From Plantago elongata (lineage: Eukaryota > Streptophyta > Magnoliopsida > Lamiales > Plantaginaceae), in the NCBI GenBank assembly GCA_036897095.1, contig JAYMSP010003056.1, positions 1-21,333 of the forward strand: a DNA stretch of 21,333 nucleotides, written 5' to 3'. Every line of letters starts with the position of its first letter. Within the stretch, counting starts at the first letter, position 1. The translations under genes and the position numbers were made by a program. This document shows positions 1-10,140 of the stretch, in pieces. Under the pieces are notes generated by a model. It was given only the letters and a program-made list of their open reading frames with translations. It had not been told where the DNA came from and searched no databases.

Positions 1-64
1 AGGTGGTGGTGGAAATGAAGAAGGAGGGAGGAAGGAGAAGAAGGAGGAAGGAGAATTAGGGTTT
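1..64 (-). promoter_or_regulatory. possible 5' UTR of a minus-strand gene leaving the window
   Basis: The + strand is almost pure purine with GGA/GAA runs, so the minus strand is a CT-rich tract. At its upstream side (55-63) the minus strand reads AACCCTAAT, a telo-box-like motif. CT-rich leaders next to a telo-box are common in plant 5' UTRs, so a minus-strand gene may begin here and run off the left edge. No coding sequence can be confirmed. A simple purine microsatellite is the alternative. Confidence 0.22.
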
Positions 65-99
65 GTGTGTGAATTGGGAAGGAGAATCTGATGTGTAGA

Positions 100-154
100 A
101 TTGAAATGAGGTGGAAGCCAAGTAAGTATGGGATTGAAGTGAGGTGGAAGTCCA
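100..154. repeat. short direct repeat, 33 bp offset
   Basis: Two copies of a ~21 bp word (100-120 and 133-154), core GAGGTGGAAG, lie 33 bp apart with few differences. It is a small local duplication with no evident function. Confidence 0.5.
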
Positions 155-632
155 ATCAGCCGAAAAAATGCCAGCTAGGCTCAGTTCGTCCGTAATCGGT
201 GAATTATGACTACATTTTCCAATTCGTCTAATTTGTTGACTAAGAATCAGAAGGAGTGCAAAGTGGTGATTGCGCGTCCAGAAAGCCCATAGTTGTGGAC
301 CAAAAGTGCCATTCTCCCAAACAACTTCATAACAACAACAAAATTTAATGGCATTTTAATCATTACAATGCAAGTGGCTAAAACACAACAACAATCACAT
401 TTCAAAAATCATACCAAAAAGCTATATGCATTTCAAAATACATATCAAACAACTATCAAATTGTAAACCAAGCAGCGTGCTTTCCGATCAAACCAACTAA
501 AACACACTTACTAAAACAGTCGGGCTTTACACATGTGATTTGACCAATCAAAACACATTCCCTACCAATCACTACCTAAAAGTATCAATACTTGTGGCCT
601 AAAATTGTAATATCTTCTATATTAATACTAAA
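155..632. other. AT-rich spacer, no gene seen
   Basis: AT-rich sequence with scattered AACAACAAC and AATCAAAACAC words and no coding signature, RNA gene or transposon end that I can support. It ends at the target-site duplication of the TIR element that follows. Confidence 0.5.
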
Positions 633-698
633 AGTATTTTACAAAGTCTTCTAAGAGACGGTCTCTATGTAGAGACAGATCATGTTACCAATAAAAAC
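633..698. repeat. left TSD plus left terminal inverted repeat
   Basis: TSD AGTATTTT is at 633-640 and the TIR at 641-698. The TIR contains the 13 bp palindrome at 654-666 and ends near an ACCAATA word that recurs, inverted, in the right arm. Possible weaker homology runs on toward a TTAGTAAT word at 706-713. Confidence 0.7.
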
Positions 699-709
699 AC
701 AAATGTTAG

Positions 710-755
710 TAATCAAAACACGCATGTTGAAATAAGTTTTGGGGTGTTTTGATTA
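710..755. repeat. subterminal 12 bp inverted repeat (hairpin)
   Basis: TAATCAAAACAC at 710-721 is the exact reverse complement of GTGTTTTGATTA at 744-755, leaving a 22 bp loop. It lies just inside the left TIR. Subterminal hairpins of this kind are common in plant DNA transposons; no other role is implied. Confidence 0.6.
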
Positions 756-768
756 ATATCATGAGCGT

Positions 769-1974
769 TTGAAAGGGTACTTTTCTGCTAGTTTCTTTAA
801 CTCTAAAAATGTTATCATTAGACTTTTTAATAAAGAGGATTTTGATAATCTTTGGATGAAACAGAACTTGACAATTGATTCATGTCCGATGCATTTTTCG
901 AAATGGTCTCCGACCTTTAGTACTTCTCATGACTCTCCGTTTGTTCCTTTATGGTTTTCTCTAAAACAAGTTCCGATTATGTTGTTCCATCCGAGGCTCT
1001 TTTTGAGCTTGTTAAGCCTTTAGGTCAACCCCTTCGAGTTGATTCAACCACTGCTGCTTTTACCCGTCTAGATAAAACTAGGATTCAAGCGGAAGTAGAT
1101 ATCTCAAAGCCTATTCCAGATGCTATCTTGATTGAAGTAAAATGTCAGAAAATCAAAATCAAAATATCTCATGATCCCCTGCCTATGTTCTGTGACCACT
1201 GTTCTAAAATAGGTCACAAATCTGAATCTTGTTTTTTGAAAAATCCCCTTCTGAAACCAGAATTGCCTGCATTTGATCAAGGTTTTGTCGAACATTCCTT
1301 CAACCTGCTTGTCCCTTCACTTTCATCGAAGGAGACTATTTCTATAATGGGGAGCGAGTCTGGTGAATTTTTGGACTGGCCTAAACGGCAAAGCCTAGAG
1401 AAAACTAGTCCTCCAAAAGATGCTTTTGCTAAAGAAGTTGAAAGTTTGTGTGTTCAAAACAAATTATCTACCTTGGAAAATCTGGAAAAGGATAGAGATG
1501 ACTTGGACATTCATCAACTCTTTATTGAGGATCCTGTCATTTCAATAATTCAAGAAACTCCAGCAAGTTTTGAGGAAGCAATCTTGGTTAGGGTTGGCTC
1601 GAATCCTTCCTTCAGTCCTGTCAATCATGTTCCTGAATTCGAGCCGGTTATCTTAAAGCATAATAGAAGAAGATCTTCAGGTGATAATCCAGTCTCCTAT
1701 CAAATGCCTGACATTTCTTATATTTTCAGAAGAAGATGATGCACATGATCATTTATTTGAGGTTGTTGAAACTTTGGAAGCTAGAAGAGATAAGTATATG
1801 ATTAACCCTGTGTTAGATAAAAACAAGTCCTGCTCCCCGATTGCGAATTGTACTATAAGCAAAGGTAAGGTCGTAGGTTCAACTAGTATATATCCGTCAA
1901 GAAGAAAAGGTACTAAAAAGAAAGTGAAGAAAAAGTCAGTGGGTTCTCTTGAGGTTCCTTCCTTGGTCTAACTT
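769..1974 (+). pseudogene. DUF4283/CCHC gag-like protein, frameshifted
   Basis: The product resembles ORF1/gag-like proteins of plant LINEs and their relatives. The DUF4283-type part spans about 769-1170: FNKEDFDNLW, then a KWSPTF motif, then EALFELVKPLG. It is followed by a C-x2-C-x4-H-x4-C zinc knuckle (CDHCSKIGHKSESC, 1191-1232), an acidic and serine-rich stretch, and a basic tail with RRKGTKKKVKKK near 1891-1935. Homology crosses from one frame to another near 985-1000 and again near 1725-1739, so at least two frameshifts break it. The normal N-terminus is missing. No endonuclease or reverse transcriptase follows. It lies wholly inside the TIR element. In life such a protein would bind nucleic acid; this copy is very unlikely to make one. 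Confidence 0.7.
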
Positions 1975-2328
1975 GTTTTGGTAAAAGGAGTTCGTAAGCA
2001 TAGTTCGAAAAAATGGAGGAACTCATTAAATTATGTTATTTTTCAAGGCACATCAATCTATTGCAAGCTTGTTACTTGGAGCAGAAGGAAGAAAAGTAAC
2101 AAAATGGGATGTTTAGTACTTCAGATTTATTTCATGACTTGGATAACGCATTGTTTTATGTCTTTGTTATGGTCTTGTATTTTAGATACTAGTTTTATTT
2201 GTAGTGATTGTGCTTAACTTTGATAGTTGTATTCTTGTTGAATTGTGCACGGGTTCTTATAAACCCCTGTGAATTTATCTCTTAAATTTTACTAATAAAT
2301 AGTAAAAAATTACTAAAAAAAAAATTAA
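1975..2328 (+). other. LINE-like 3' tail with poly(A)-like end
   Basis: After the gag-like frame comes T-rich sequence with TTCTTATAAACCC, then AATAAA at 2294-2299 and short A-runs near 2303-2323. This resembles the 3' ends of plant LINE copies and suggests that the cargo came from a retrotransposed, internally deleted element. No reverse transcriptase remnant is visible. Confidence 0.35.
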
Positions 2329-2396
2329 TATTTCTATTGGTAATATGATCCGTCTTTACATAGAGACAGTCTCTTGAGACTTGCTCATAGTATTTT
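2329..2396. repeat. right terminal inverted repeat plus right TSD
   Basis: The reverse complement of 2329-2388 aligns with 641-698. The shared words are the AGAGAC-N-GTCTCT palindrome, the following CTATGTA, GATCAT and TTACCAATA. TSD AGTATTTT is at 2389-2396. Confidence 0.7.
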
Positions 2397-3792
2397 TCCA
2401 ATTAATTAACACCTCATTTTTACATTTTCTACGTGGCTAGCCTTTCTACATATGTAACTTTTCCTAAAAATATAAATAGATACAAATTTACTAATAATAG
2501 AATTGTAAATGATTTTATATCATCGAGTAAAATAAAATACTTCATAGATATGAAGGAATGCACACGTCACATCTAATTATATTTAAAATGATTTAAATTA
2601 ATATAATTTATTATAATCATTCTTGAAGAATATATATTTTTCAGGTTTCATACGATACTTATTTTAATTCAAAATACGGATTAGGTCTGCACATACTATA
2701 ATAGTGCTTTACGTATCCAACTTCAAATTTATAATTGAATTATTTCGGATTGAATAGGTTTAGATGTCAAGAGATGTTTGTGGCCAAATTTTTTATCGTG
2801 ATTCATGCAATTTTACTTGAATTTATATTTTAAATCGAAACTTGATATTATTTTGGTCTCCGGATGATAACGCTATTGGGTCATCAATGATAATGGGTTA
2901 TTGAATCGTCCAGGGAAAGCAATAATTAAGGGCCAGGCTGAACCCATATGATACAGCCCACTACAGAAGCTGACCTTATTGCGATTTGCGAGTTCGGATG
3001 ATCATGTACTTGTATTCATTTTTTAAGCCCTATTTCATGAGAAGGACCCATCTTTAAGTTGTTGATTCCAAAAGTTATTCGAATATAAATCTATTAATTA
3101 AAGGTAAATTAAATTACCAATAAAAATGCGTTTGATTATTATATTTATTCAATCGGAAAAGAAATAAATAAAATTTATGTGATTACATAAGTTAAATGTC
3201 TCATCGTCTTATATATTATGCAGCAAATCGTTGATAAGAACCAATCTTGCTCACTGGATTTCATTTCCTACTATTTTCAGGTCTCCTTATCCCTTTGCTG
3301 TAATGATCAAGTACCCTGTGTTAGATATTAAATTAATAACATATATTTATAAAAAAATACATGTAATTTAGTATATTTATATTCTATTAACTAAGTGGAG
3401 TCCGTAGAGAATTTCCAGCCAACATCGAAAGAATAATAAATCCAACGTCATAAAAGTGGGAAAGTAAACTTTATGAGGTCCAATACGATAGACACACTTT
3501 AAATCTCATAAATTAACAATACACTCAATCATGCATTTTTTATTTATTCACCTAATTTTTTTCGAACACTTTAACTTTACATGTAAATTAACTTACATGT
3601 AAAGCTATATCTCACACCATAATGACATCCTTAATAATACAAGTTACCTCTTAAATAAGGATAATATAATTAATCCAAGTACTTCAGTTTGCAATTTGTA
3701 GTATTTGCAATCCCACCTGACAATACAAGCATTGGACCAAATGAGACATTATAATTTCTAAGGCCTAATATATGATACCAAACTGACTGACT
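2397..3792. other. AT-rich intergenic spacer upstream of chlorophyllase
   Basis: No reading frame with protein-like composition, no RNA gene and no recognisable transposon domain was found here. The only structure I can support is the inverted repeat listed separately at 3575-3604. Confidence 0.5.
3575..3604. repeat. perfect 12 bp inverted repeat, 6 bp loop
   Basis: CTTTACATGTAA at 3575-3586 is the exact reverse complement of TTACATGTAAAG at 3593-3604. It lies about 270 bp upstream of the chlorophyllase TATA box. It may be a dyad protein-binding site, a MITE remnant or chance in AT-rich DNA. Confidence 0.6.
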
Positions 3793-3880
3793 TTGACTAC
3801 TCTATGTGCTAATTCTGTTGACATTTTGCAATTGCATAGTAACCAAACTCCCAAAAATTTCCATCAAATTTCTATAAAAC
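3793..3880 (+). promoter_or_regulatory. chlorophyllase promoter: W-boxes and TATA box
   Basis: A TATA box, CTATAAAAC, lies at 3872-3880, about 175 bp before the start codon. Transcription would then start near 3905-3915 and leave a leader of ~145 bp. Two TGAC-core words, TTGACT (3793-3798) and TTGACA (3818-3823), resemble W-boxes bound by WRKY factors. Chlorophyllase genes in several plants respond to stress and jasmonate, which fits, but binding here is only inferred. Confidence 0.5.
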
Positions 3881-4054
3881 AAACACCTCCTATATTGTGT
3901 TATCCTAAAGTCATATAAAATCCCATCAAACCTCCACTAATACATCAAAATCCAAATCTACACATTCAACTTTTTTCAAGTATATAATGCCAACATATCA
4001 GATGCTTTACATTCACTACATATCATCGTCAGCACAAAACAAAAGCAGAGCAAA

Positions 4055-5193
4055 ATGGCAATAATACAATCCAAAAACTCTTTGCCTAATACTTCAATGT
4101 TTGAAACTGGAAATTTTGACACAAGAATCATAAAACTGAAGAGATCAGATGGCTCTTCGCCTCCGGTGGACCTGTTCCTTGCAGCACCGGTAGACGAAGG
4201 CTGTTATCCGGTGCTCCTCTTCTGCCATAGCTACTGCACCAAAAGTAGCTGGTACTCTCAGCTCTTGAAATACATATCTTCCCATGGATATATAGTTGTT
4301 GCTCCTCAGGTGAGTGTCATCTTCTATCTAGTACATAACTGCACGCTACAAGTCACGAATAGACAGTTTGACATGCAACTAAAACCAAAAAAATTTAGTT
4401 ACAAACAATTAGGTTTTCTTTACACTCAAAGTTTTAATCGCATACTAGACATACACTAATTCGTCATGTATGCATGCATCGTTGTTTTGGAACTTATGTT
4501 AAGCTTATCTAATATTTGCAGTTTTACCTTTACCATTGCCTGTTGATATCCATGAATGATGAGATCAAGAAAGCAGCAAAGGTGACAAACTGGCTTCCCA
4601 AAGGCCTCTCACTTTCCCTCCCAGAAAAGGTAAAACCGGACCTCTCCAAGCTTGCTCTTATGGGCCACAGCCGCGGCGGAAAGATAGCGTTCTCCCTTGC
4701 AATGGGCCATGTTCCTACCACCCTCAAATTCAAGGCATTGCTGGCTCTGGACCCTGTTTCCTGGCCCAGCCCGCCAACCTGGATCGAGCCACAAATCCTT
4801 ACCTATATCCCACACTCTTTCCAACTCTCTATTCCAATTTGCATCATAGGCACTGGTCTGAGCAATCAAACTAAGGGTGGTATCCCGCCATTTTGTCCGG
4901 ATGGATTCAACCATGCAGAGTTTTTCAATGAGAGCAAGCCGCCATGTTGCTATTTCTTAGCTAAGGATTACGGGCATTGCGACGTTTTGGATGAGTGTAA
5001 GGCTAGCCTGGCAAGTTGGGTGTGCAAGAGTGGCAAGGGGAGTAAAGAGAAGATGAGAAGAGGTGTTGGAGGGATTGTGGTTGCATTTCTCAAGGCTTAT
5101 TTGGGAAATGAGAGTGAACATCTTGGCAAGATTGTGGATGAACCTGCAACTGCACCTATAACTCTTGATCCTGTTATTTATCTTAGGGAATGA
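4055..5193 (+). CDS. CLH: chlorophyllase (two exons, intact)
   Basis: Chlorophyllase (EC 3.1.1.14) hydrolyses the phytyl ester of chlorophyll to chlorophyllide and phytol. Exon 1 is 4055-4309 (85 codons) and exon 2 is 4522-5193, giving 308 residues. The splice is phase 0 with CAG|GTGAGT and TTTGCAG borders, straight after VVAPQ. The lipase motif GHSRGG is at residues 133-138 with nucleophile Ser135. Asp162 (LALDPV) and His237 (DYGHCD) complete the triad, with spacing close to that known for the family. GHSRGG distinguishes chlorophyllases from other alpha/beta hydrolases. The protein is at the short end of the family, and its first ~20 residues do not look like a clear transit or signal peptide, so its location is open. 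ATG 4055 is the first start after the TATA box. Overlapping AATGAA words at 5201-5210 may help polyadenylation. No stop or frameshift is seen; this is the only apparently functional gene here. Confidence 0.92.
4310..4521 (+). other. chlorophyllase intron
   Basis: A 212 bp intron beginning GTGAGT and ending TTTGCAG, with a T-rich stretch before the acceptor. Without splicing, translation from exon 1 would meet a stop at 4457-4459 and lose the catalytic serine, so splicing is required for activity. Confidence 0.85.
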
Positions 5194-5322
5194 TCAACCT
5201 AATGAATGAAGTTTATTGATATATTTTTGTTTTAATTTTACTTTGTGAAAATGGCAGTGATTTGTAATTTCAAATTACTTTGCAATAGGTTTACATTTGT
5301 GATTCAACTATGACGTTATAAC

Positions 5323-7103
5323 TTTTCCTGAATGGTTATTAATCATAATCGTAACCGTTCAACAACTGATCGATTGCAACCATAACAAGTTCGGTTTATG
5401 ACTACGGTTAGGGTTAAATTCATATTTTTTTCCTTTTTTTTAAATTTAAATATTCTATTTTTCAAGCACAAAAATTTGAAATCTTCATATATGCACTTTG
5501 AAACATCCATTTCGAAAGAAAATTTCTACGGGCTCACTTTCGGGTCGATAAGTCTGATTTTGAATTTGGATTTAATTTTTTGAGCTCGAAAAATTATTTA
5601 AAATTATTTTTCATAAAAAATGCAATAAGACATAAAAAAGAATTAATGTAAAATAGGGAAAAATAATGAAAAAAATTCAAACGAAGGCACGTGGATGATA
5701 AGATAATTTGGGTAGCGTTCCACATTCTTTTTTGTGACTACAAAAACGTTGTAGCTAATATGATTGGATATCGATTGAATAATAAAGTAGATGCATAAAA
5801 TCAGAGAATATAATCGGATAGAATAAATCATCGATGTTAGATGTAAATTGCATCGCATCAAACGGTACAATAGTAGATGTCATTTATCATTTAAATCCTC
5901 ATAACGAGTCAACAATACAATCTAATATAAGTGGTTCGTCTAAATCAAAATGATACTCCATTTATCGCTCCACTTTTTTAATTTCTCCACCTGAAATTAT
6001 ACAATATATTAATTTATTCTTGACAAAAAAATAGATACACACATCTATCACAACTAAACAAATGGTAACTACAAGTAGAACAATTGACAGAATTCTCAAT
6101 ACAATCAAATTTTTCTTAAAGTCACAATTATATAAGCTTACAGTGGAAAGATCCTTAAATCTCTCTCGTCTAGGGACTCATTAATTGGTATATAATTTGA
6201 TTGGTGTAGAATATGAGTGGTATAGAATTTAAGTAGCCTTTTTAATTAAAATTGAATTATTTTATGTATAAAATATTCAATTTGAATGGAAATATATCCG
6301 CTCCAACGGTATAACAAACGGGCCTAATCTTTCAAATATAGTTTAAAGGTACTGATACATCTTAAAAAGGGCTCATACTTATATCACTTTACTGTTTGAC
6401 CATAAACTATTTGACCACAAACGATGATTCCACTGTAACGCATCAATACTGTAAACTCTAATAGACCAGGAGAAAAGTCACTGCAATAAACCTCATAAAG
6501 CCATAAACCATGATTCCAACTTCACCAGTGAAAACCCATAAAACCACTGCAATAAATCAGTCAAAGAACCATAAATCTAATCCAGAACCGAAGAGAATTG
6601 ACAGAGAAAGCAAAACGAAAATAAAAGCAAAAAAAGAAGCCAAAATTAGAAAATTGAGAAGAGAATAGAATTCGAACTTGAACAAAATTGAATGTAGACT
6701 TACAGAGGAGAAAATTGAGAACATAATTCGAATTCGAACAAAGTTCGAACAGAAAATTGAATGAATTGAACGGAATTTACCTGGAGCACACGTACAGTGG
6801 AGAAGACGACGGGGCTGTGGAGAAGATAGGTTGGAGGCGCCGACGACCAGACGACGGAGCTGTGGAGAAGACGAGCTCGGAGAGGACGAGCTCGGAGAGG
6901 ACGGAGCTGTGGAGAAGTCGATTGTTCGAATCGAAGTGCTAAAGACTATTTTACAAATGACGGAATAACCTAAACCTATGATTTTTTCAATTTTATGATA
7001 AATCGTTCAGTAATTATTATTTTTATGGTTACGATTCATGGTTGTAACCAGAATTGAAATTATAATTATAGTTATGATTTTTAACCGATCATTTTCAGGC
7101 CTA
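5323..7103. mobile_element. possible degenerate hAT-like TIR element
   Basis: The left end (5323 on) reads TTTTCCTGAATGG, and the reverse complement of the right end (7103 back) reads TAGGCCTGAAAATG. Inside both are similar, diverged AATCATAA and CAACCATAA words over roughly 80 bp. The flanks, GTTATAAC (5315-5322) and GTTACAAT (7104-7111), match at 6 of 8 positions and sit exactly where an 8 bp TSD would. No transposase is seen. The ends are too diverged for certainty, and AT-rich similarity could be chance. Confidence 0.28.
6781..6945 (-). pseudogene. GC-rich exon-like fragment followed by a splice donor
   Basis: A GC-rich island in AT-rich DNA. On the minus strand it reads as serine/proline-rich coding or leader sequence and ends in CTCCAG|GTAAAT at 6781/6780, a good splice donor, followed by T-rich intron-like sequence. 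It contains three copies of a GACGG(A/G)GCTGTGGAGAAG word (6808-6825, 6853-6870, 6900-6917) and a 15 bp tandem pair at 6870-6899. It could be a first exon captured by the surrounding putative transposon. No protein family is recognised and no continuation of the gene is found. Confidence 0.25.
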
Positions 7104-7242
7104 GTTACAATGCATTCTTATTCATTGACACCCATGAGATTGTTAAGTTTAAAACATTAAGGCTAATTTAAATTTTCATTATTTTTAGAAAGAATAGGAA
7201 TCATATAGCAGCTTCTAATAAAACATATGTTCAGGGTTGTTC

Positions 7243-7488
7243 CACACAAAAAGTAAAAAGATCAAGTCATTTAACATATCTATCAGCTGTATATCACTCT
7301 TCCTCTAGCAAGAAGCAAACATATTTTGATGCACACAAAAAGTTAAGTAGTTGAACATATCTATCAGTTGTATATTACTCCTCTTCTACCAAAAAGCAAA
7401 CATACTTTGATCCACAAAGAAAGTAAGTAGCTTAACATATCTATCAGTTGTATGTTACTCCTCTTCTACCAAGAAGTAAACATACATG
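7243..7488. repeat. three ~80 bp tandem repeats
   Basis: Units start at 7243, 7332 and 7413 (about 89, 81 and 76 bp). Each begins CACA(C)AAA and contains AACATATCTATCAG, a TCTTC(C)TCTA-like word and AGCAAACATA. The second and third are more alike than either is to the first. They lie just beyond the decayed end of the copia element and could be its 3' untranslated region or host sequence. Confidence 0.75.
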
Positions 7489-7658
7489 AAACAAGCTTTT
7501 ACGAATGCATAGAAATGAACATGTAAAAGGTCAATTCACCACACATTGTTTTTTGATATACTAGTATTTACTTTGCAAAGAGTTCAAATAGTGAAAGAGC
7601 AATCACATTCGACACCTAAATTTGTCTATGGATCCCCAAAGATGAATATACATGAAAA

Positions 7659-8115
7659 TCAATATATCTTCAATTCGGAGGAGAGTTGAGACACACAACT
7701 CCCAACTGCTACATAATAAAATTCAACAATTGAAAGAGACACACAAATATATTTCTTACTATACCAAGACACTAGATTAGCACCAAAATAGAAGCAACCT
7801 CTCCACTAGTGGATTTCCTATCATCTAGATCACCAGCCCAATCAGAATCACTATATCCCACCAGATTAGTGTTTGAATCACAAGCAAACAATAATTCAAG
7901 ATTAACAGTTTCTGATACATACCTGATGATTCTCTTAACACCATTAAGGTGAGGATTTTAGGGCTGGATTGGTACTTGGCACAAACACAAACATCAAACA
8001 TGATATTTTGTCTTGTGGCATAAAGGTATAAAAGACTCCCAATCATAGATCGGTACAGTGTTGGGTCAACATCCTCCCCAACATCGATTTTGCTGAGTTT
8101 CAGTGAGGTAGCCAT
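7659..8115 (-). pseudogene. copia RNase H domain, broken
   Basis: RNase H removes the RNA strand during reverse transcription. The minus strand shows DPTLYRSMIGSLLYL at the start, then, after a frameshift near 7870-7930, SDSDWAGDLDDRKSTSGG, followed by a SLSIVEFYYVAVGSC-like stretch. These are hallmark copia words with the expected acidic residues. Translation stops at 7659-7661, short of the usual C-terminal HIDIRYHFIR-type motif. The link to RT upstream (8116-8209) also contains stops. It is inactive as it stands. Confidence 0.75.
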
Positions 8116-8209
8116 AGGAATACTACATGGTTTGGCATTTTCAAGTCCAAAAATTTTTCACCAGATTCTTAAAATATTTCTCCTAAGATAAGAACAACCC
8201 ATCGCCTTT

Positions 8210-8752
8210 TTATTGAATTTGCAGTCCAAGGAAGAAGGTGAGTTCACCAATCATTCTCATTTCAAAGATACATGTCAAAACTTCAACAAATTTATCTACC
8301 ATATAAGAGTTAGTAGAATCAAATACAATGTCATCAACATAAATCAGAGCTATGCAACTATCCTTTCCCTTTTTTAGAATAAATAAGGTTTGATCACCAT
8401 GCCCTTTCTTGAATCCAAAATTGACTAGGAATTCAGTTAACCTAGCATACCAAGCTCTAGGGGCTTGTTTTAGACCATACAAAGCCTTTTTCAATTTGAA
8501 AACATAATCAGGATATTTAGGATCCTCAAAACCTTTGGGCAGCTCAACATAAACATTTTTGTCAATATAACCATTTAGAAAAGCACCTTTTACATCCATC
8601 TGTTGAATTTTTATCTTTAAACAACATGCAATAGCTAACAAGAGACGAATAGATTCAAGTCTAGCAACAGGAGCAAATGTTTCATCGAAATCAATACCCT
8701 CAACTTGAGTATATCCTTGAGCAACAAGTCTAGTTTTGTTTTTTACTACCAC
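8210..8752 (-). pseudogene. copia reverse transcriptase domain
   Basis: This is the longest open stretch of the element, about 180 codons. It contains LVAQGYTQVEGIDFDETFAP, then QMDVKGAFLNG, YGLKQAPRAW and the catalytic YVDD (8330-8341). These are the fingers and palm motifs of Ty1/copia RT, and the catalytic aspartates are all present. The domain is isolated: integrase upstream and RNase H downstream are separated from it by stops or frameshifts. RT would copy element RNA into DNA in a cytoplasmic particle; this copy is a domain fossil. Confidence 0.85.
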
Positions 8753-9501
8753 ACCTTTTCATCACTTTTATTTTTGAAAATTCATTTAGTTCCTATAACA
8801 TTAATATCAAGGGTCGGGAACTAAGGTACAGACTTCATTAATTTGAAATTGGTGCAGTTCATCTTGCATGACTTCTATCCAATAATCATCTTCAAAACTT
8901 TTTTCACATTTTTAGGTTCAATTAAAGAGACAAAGCAGGAGGCACTTACTGATTGGCAGATTGTAACATATCTTACCATTTCCATGTAATTTATCCTGGG
9001 TTTACCTCTCAATGTCCTTCCTCCAATTGAGCTTCCAATGATTTGTGAACTTGAATGATCCTTTCTGATTCTAGGAGGAGGATATCTTCTTGCAATATCT
9101 ATGGGGACTGTCTGAGTTTCAGCAATTGTTGTCCTTTCATGAGCTGGTTCAGTGTCAATTTCATATTATGATTCATCAGATGAGCATGCAGTACCCAATG
9201 TTGAGTTTGGTGTAGGGTCAACATTGTTGTCAACAGTATGACTGTTCTCAAGTTCTGCAGTTGTAGATGCAGGTACAGGAGTTGGTTCATCATCAGTACC
9301 TGTTCCGGGACTACATGGAGTGGAGGTCTCACCTGCATTAACTTTCTTCTGAACAAAAGACTCAGAATCATCAAAGGCAACATTTACAGACTCTTGAATA
9401 GTGTGAGTTCTAGGATTGTACACTCTGTAAGCATGACTATTGAATGAATATCCAACAAAGATCCCTTTATCACTTTTAGGATCAAACTTACCTAGGTGTT
9501 C
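8753..9501 (-). pseudogene. integrase-RT linker of the copia polyprotein
   Basis: The minus strand carries the variable linker of the polyprotein: a serine/threonine/proline-rich and acidic part (9166-9423), a YPPPRIRKDH-like motif near 9060-9090, and a degenerate stretch leading into RT. Frame changes and stops (for example near 8820 and 8880-8910) break it. It has no catalytic role of its own. Confidence 0.6.
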
Positions 9502-10131
9502 TCAATCATTCAGAATGTAGCAAGTGCAGCCAAACACATGAAAATATTTGAGATTAGGTTTCTTACCTTTCAAGATCTCATAGGGAGTGGATGAAGTTCC
9601 AGTTCTAAGATAAACTCTATTTATGATATGACAAGCAGTGTTAACAGCTTCATCCCACAACCTTTTAGGCAAATTCATAGAACACAACATGACCCTAGCA
9701 ATTTCTTGCAAGGTTCCATTCTTTCTTTCAACAACAACATTCTGTTAGGGAGTCTTTGGTGCAGAAAACTCATGAAAAATACCTTTCTTATTGCAAAAAT
9801 CAGAAAAGTATTGGTTTTCAAACTCTTTACCATGATCAGATCTAATATGTTGAACCACGGTAGCATATTGAGTACTAAACCTAGCATGAAGTTTCTTGAT
9901 AGACTCAAATGTTTCAGATTTTTCTTTTAGAAAACAAACCCATGTGAACCTAGAAAAATCATCAACAATGACAAAGATGTACAACTTACCTCCTAAACTT
10001 TCTACCTCAATAGGACCCATGAGATCCATATGTAGAAGTTCAAAACAGTTAAATGTACCTCTTTTGTTTCCATCGGTCTGTAGGGAAGTTTGTACAGTCC
10101 TGGTTTGTTTTCCTTTTAAGCAATCACTCAT
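9502..10131 (-). pseudogene. copia integrase core, interrupted
   Basis: The integrase catalytic core (rve) joins retrotransposon DNA to the genome. Visible motifs are CLKGKQ at the zinc-finger end, LLHMDLMGP with the first Asp, VIVDDFSRFTWV, IRSDHGKEF with the second Asp, and VVERKN with the Glu. The DDE residues survive, but a stop (TAA, 9745-9747) sits just before VVERKN. Related elements have glutamine there, so CAA to TAA is the likely change. After the stop the frame shifts and continues with RVMLCSMNLPKRLWDEAV and a HVFGCTCY motif. Confidence 0.85.
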
Positions 10132-10140
10132 ACAATCTTA

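Larger units (their letters stand above)
641..2388 (+). mobile_element. non-autonomous TIR transposon carrying a gag-like reading frame
   Basis: The ends are inverted copies of each other: 641-698 matches the reverse complement of 2329-2388 over roughly 60 bp with modest divergence. Both ends contain the palindrome AGAGAC-N-GTCTCT (654-666 and 2362-2374). An identical 8 bp direct repeat AGTATTTT flanks the element (633-640 and 2389-2396); it reaches 9 bp with one mismatch. Cut-and-paste elements leave such duplications: 8 bp suits hAT, 9 bp suits Mutator. No transposase is encoded. The interior holds a DUF4283/CCHC frame plus a LINE-like 3' tail, so this is a cargo-carrying or composite element. 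The superfamily is unresolved. Confidence 0.7.

Noticed and set aside
4530..4914. Minus-strand reading frames opposite chlorophyllase exon 2
   Set aside because: Shadows of a clearly conserved + strand gene, with no independent motifs.
5404..5415. GGTTAGGGTT as interstitial telomere repeat
   Set aside because: Only about one and a half units; no array.
5398..5870. Short frames in AT-rich DNA after chlorophyllase
   Set aside because: Phe/Ile/Leu/Lys-rich composition expected from base content; no homology recognised.
7100..7160. TGTTAAG word as a possible 3' LTR start of the copia element
   Set aside because: Similarity to TGTTAGAAC stops after a few bases; the following sequence does not match the LTR.
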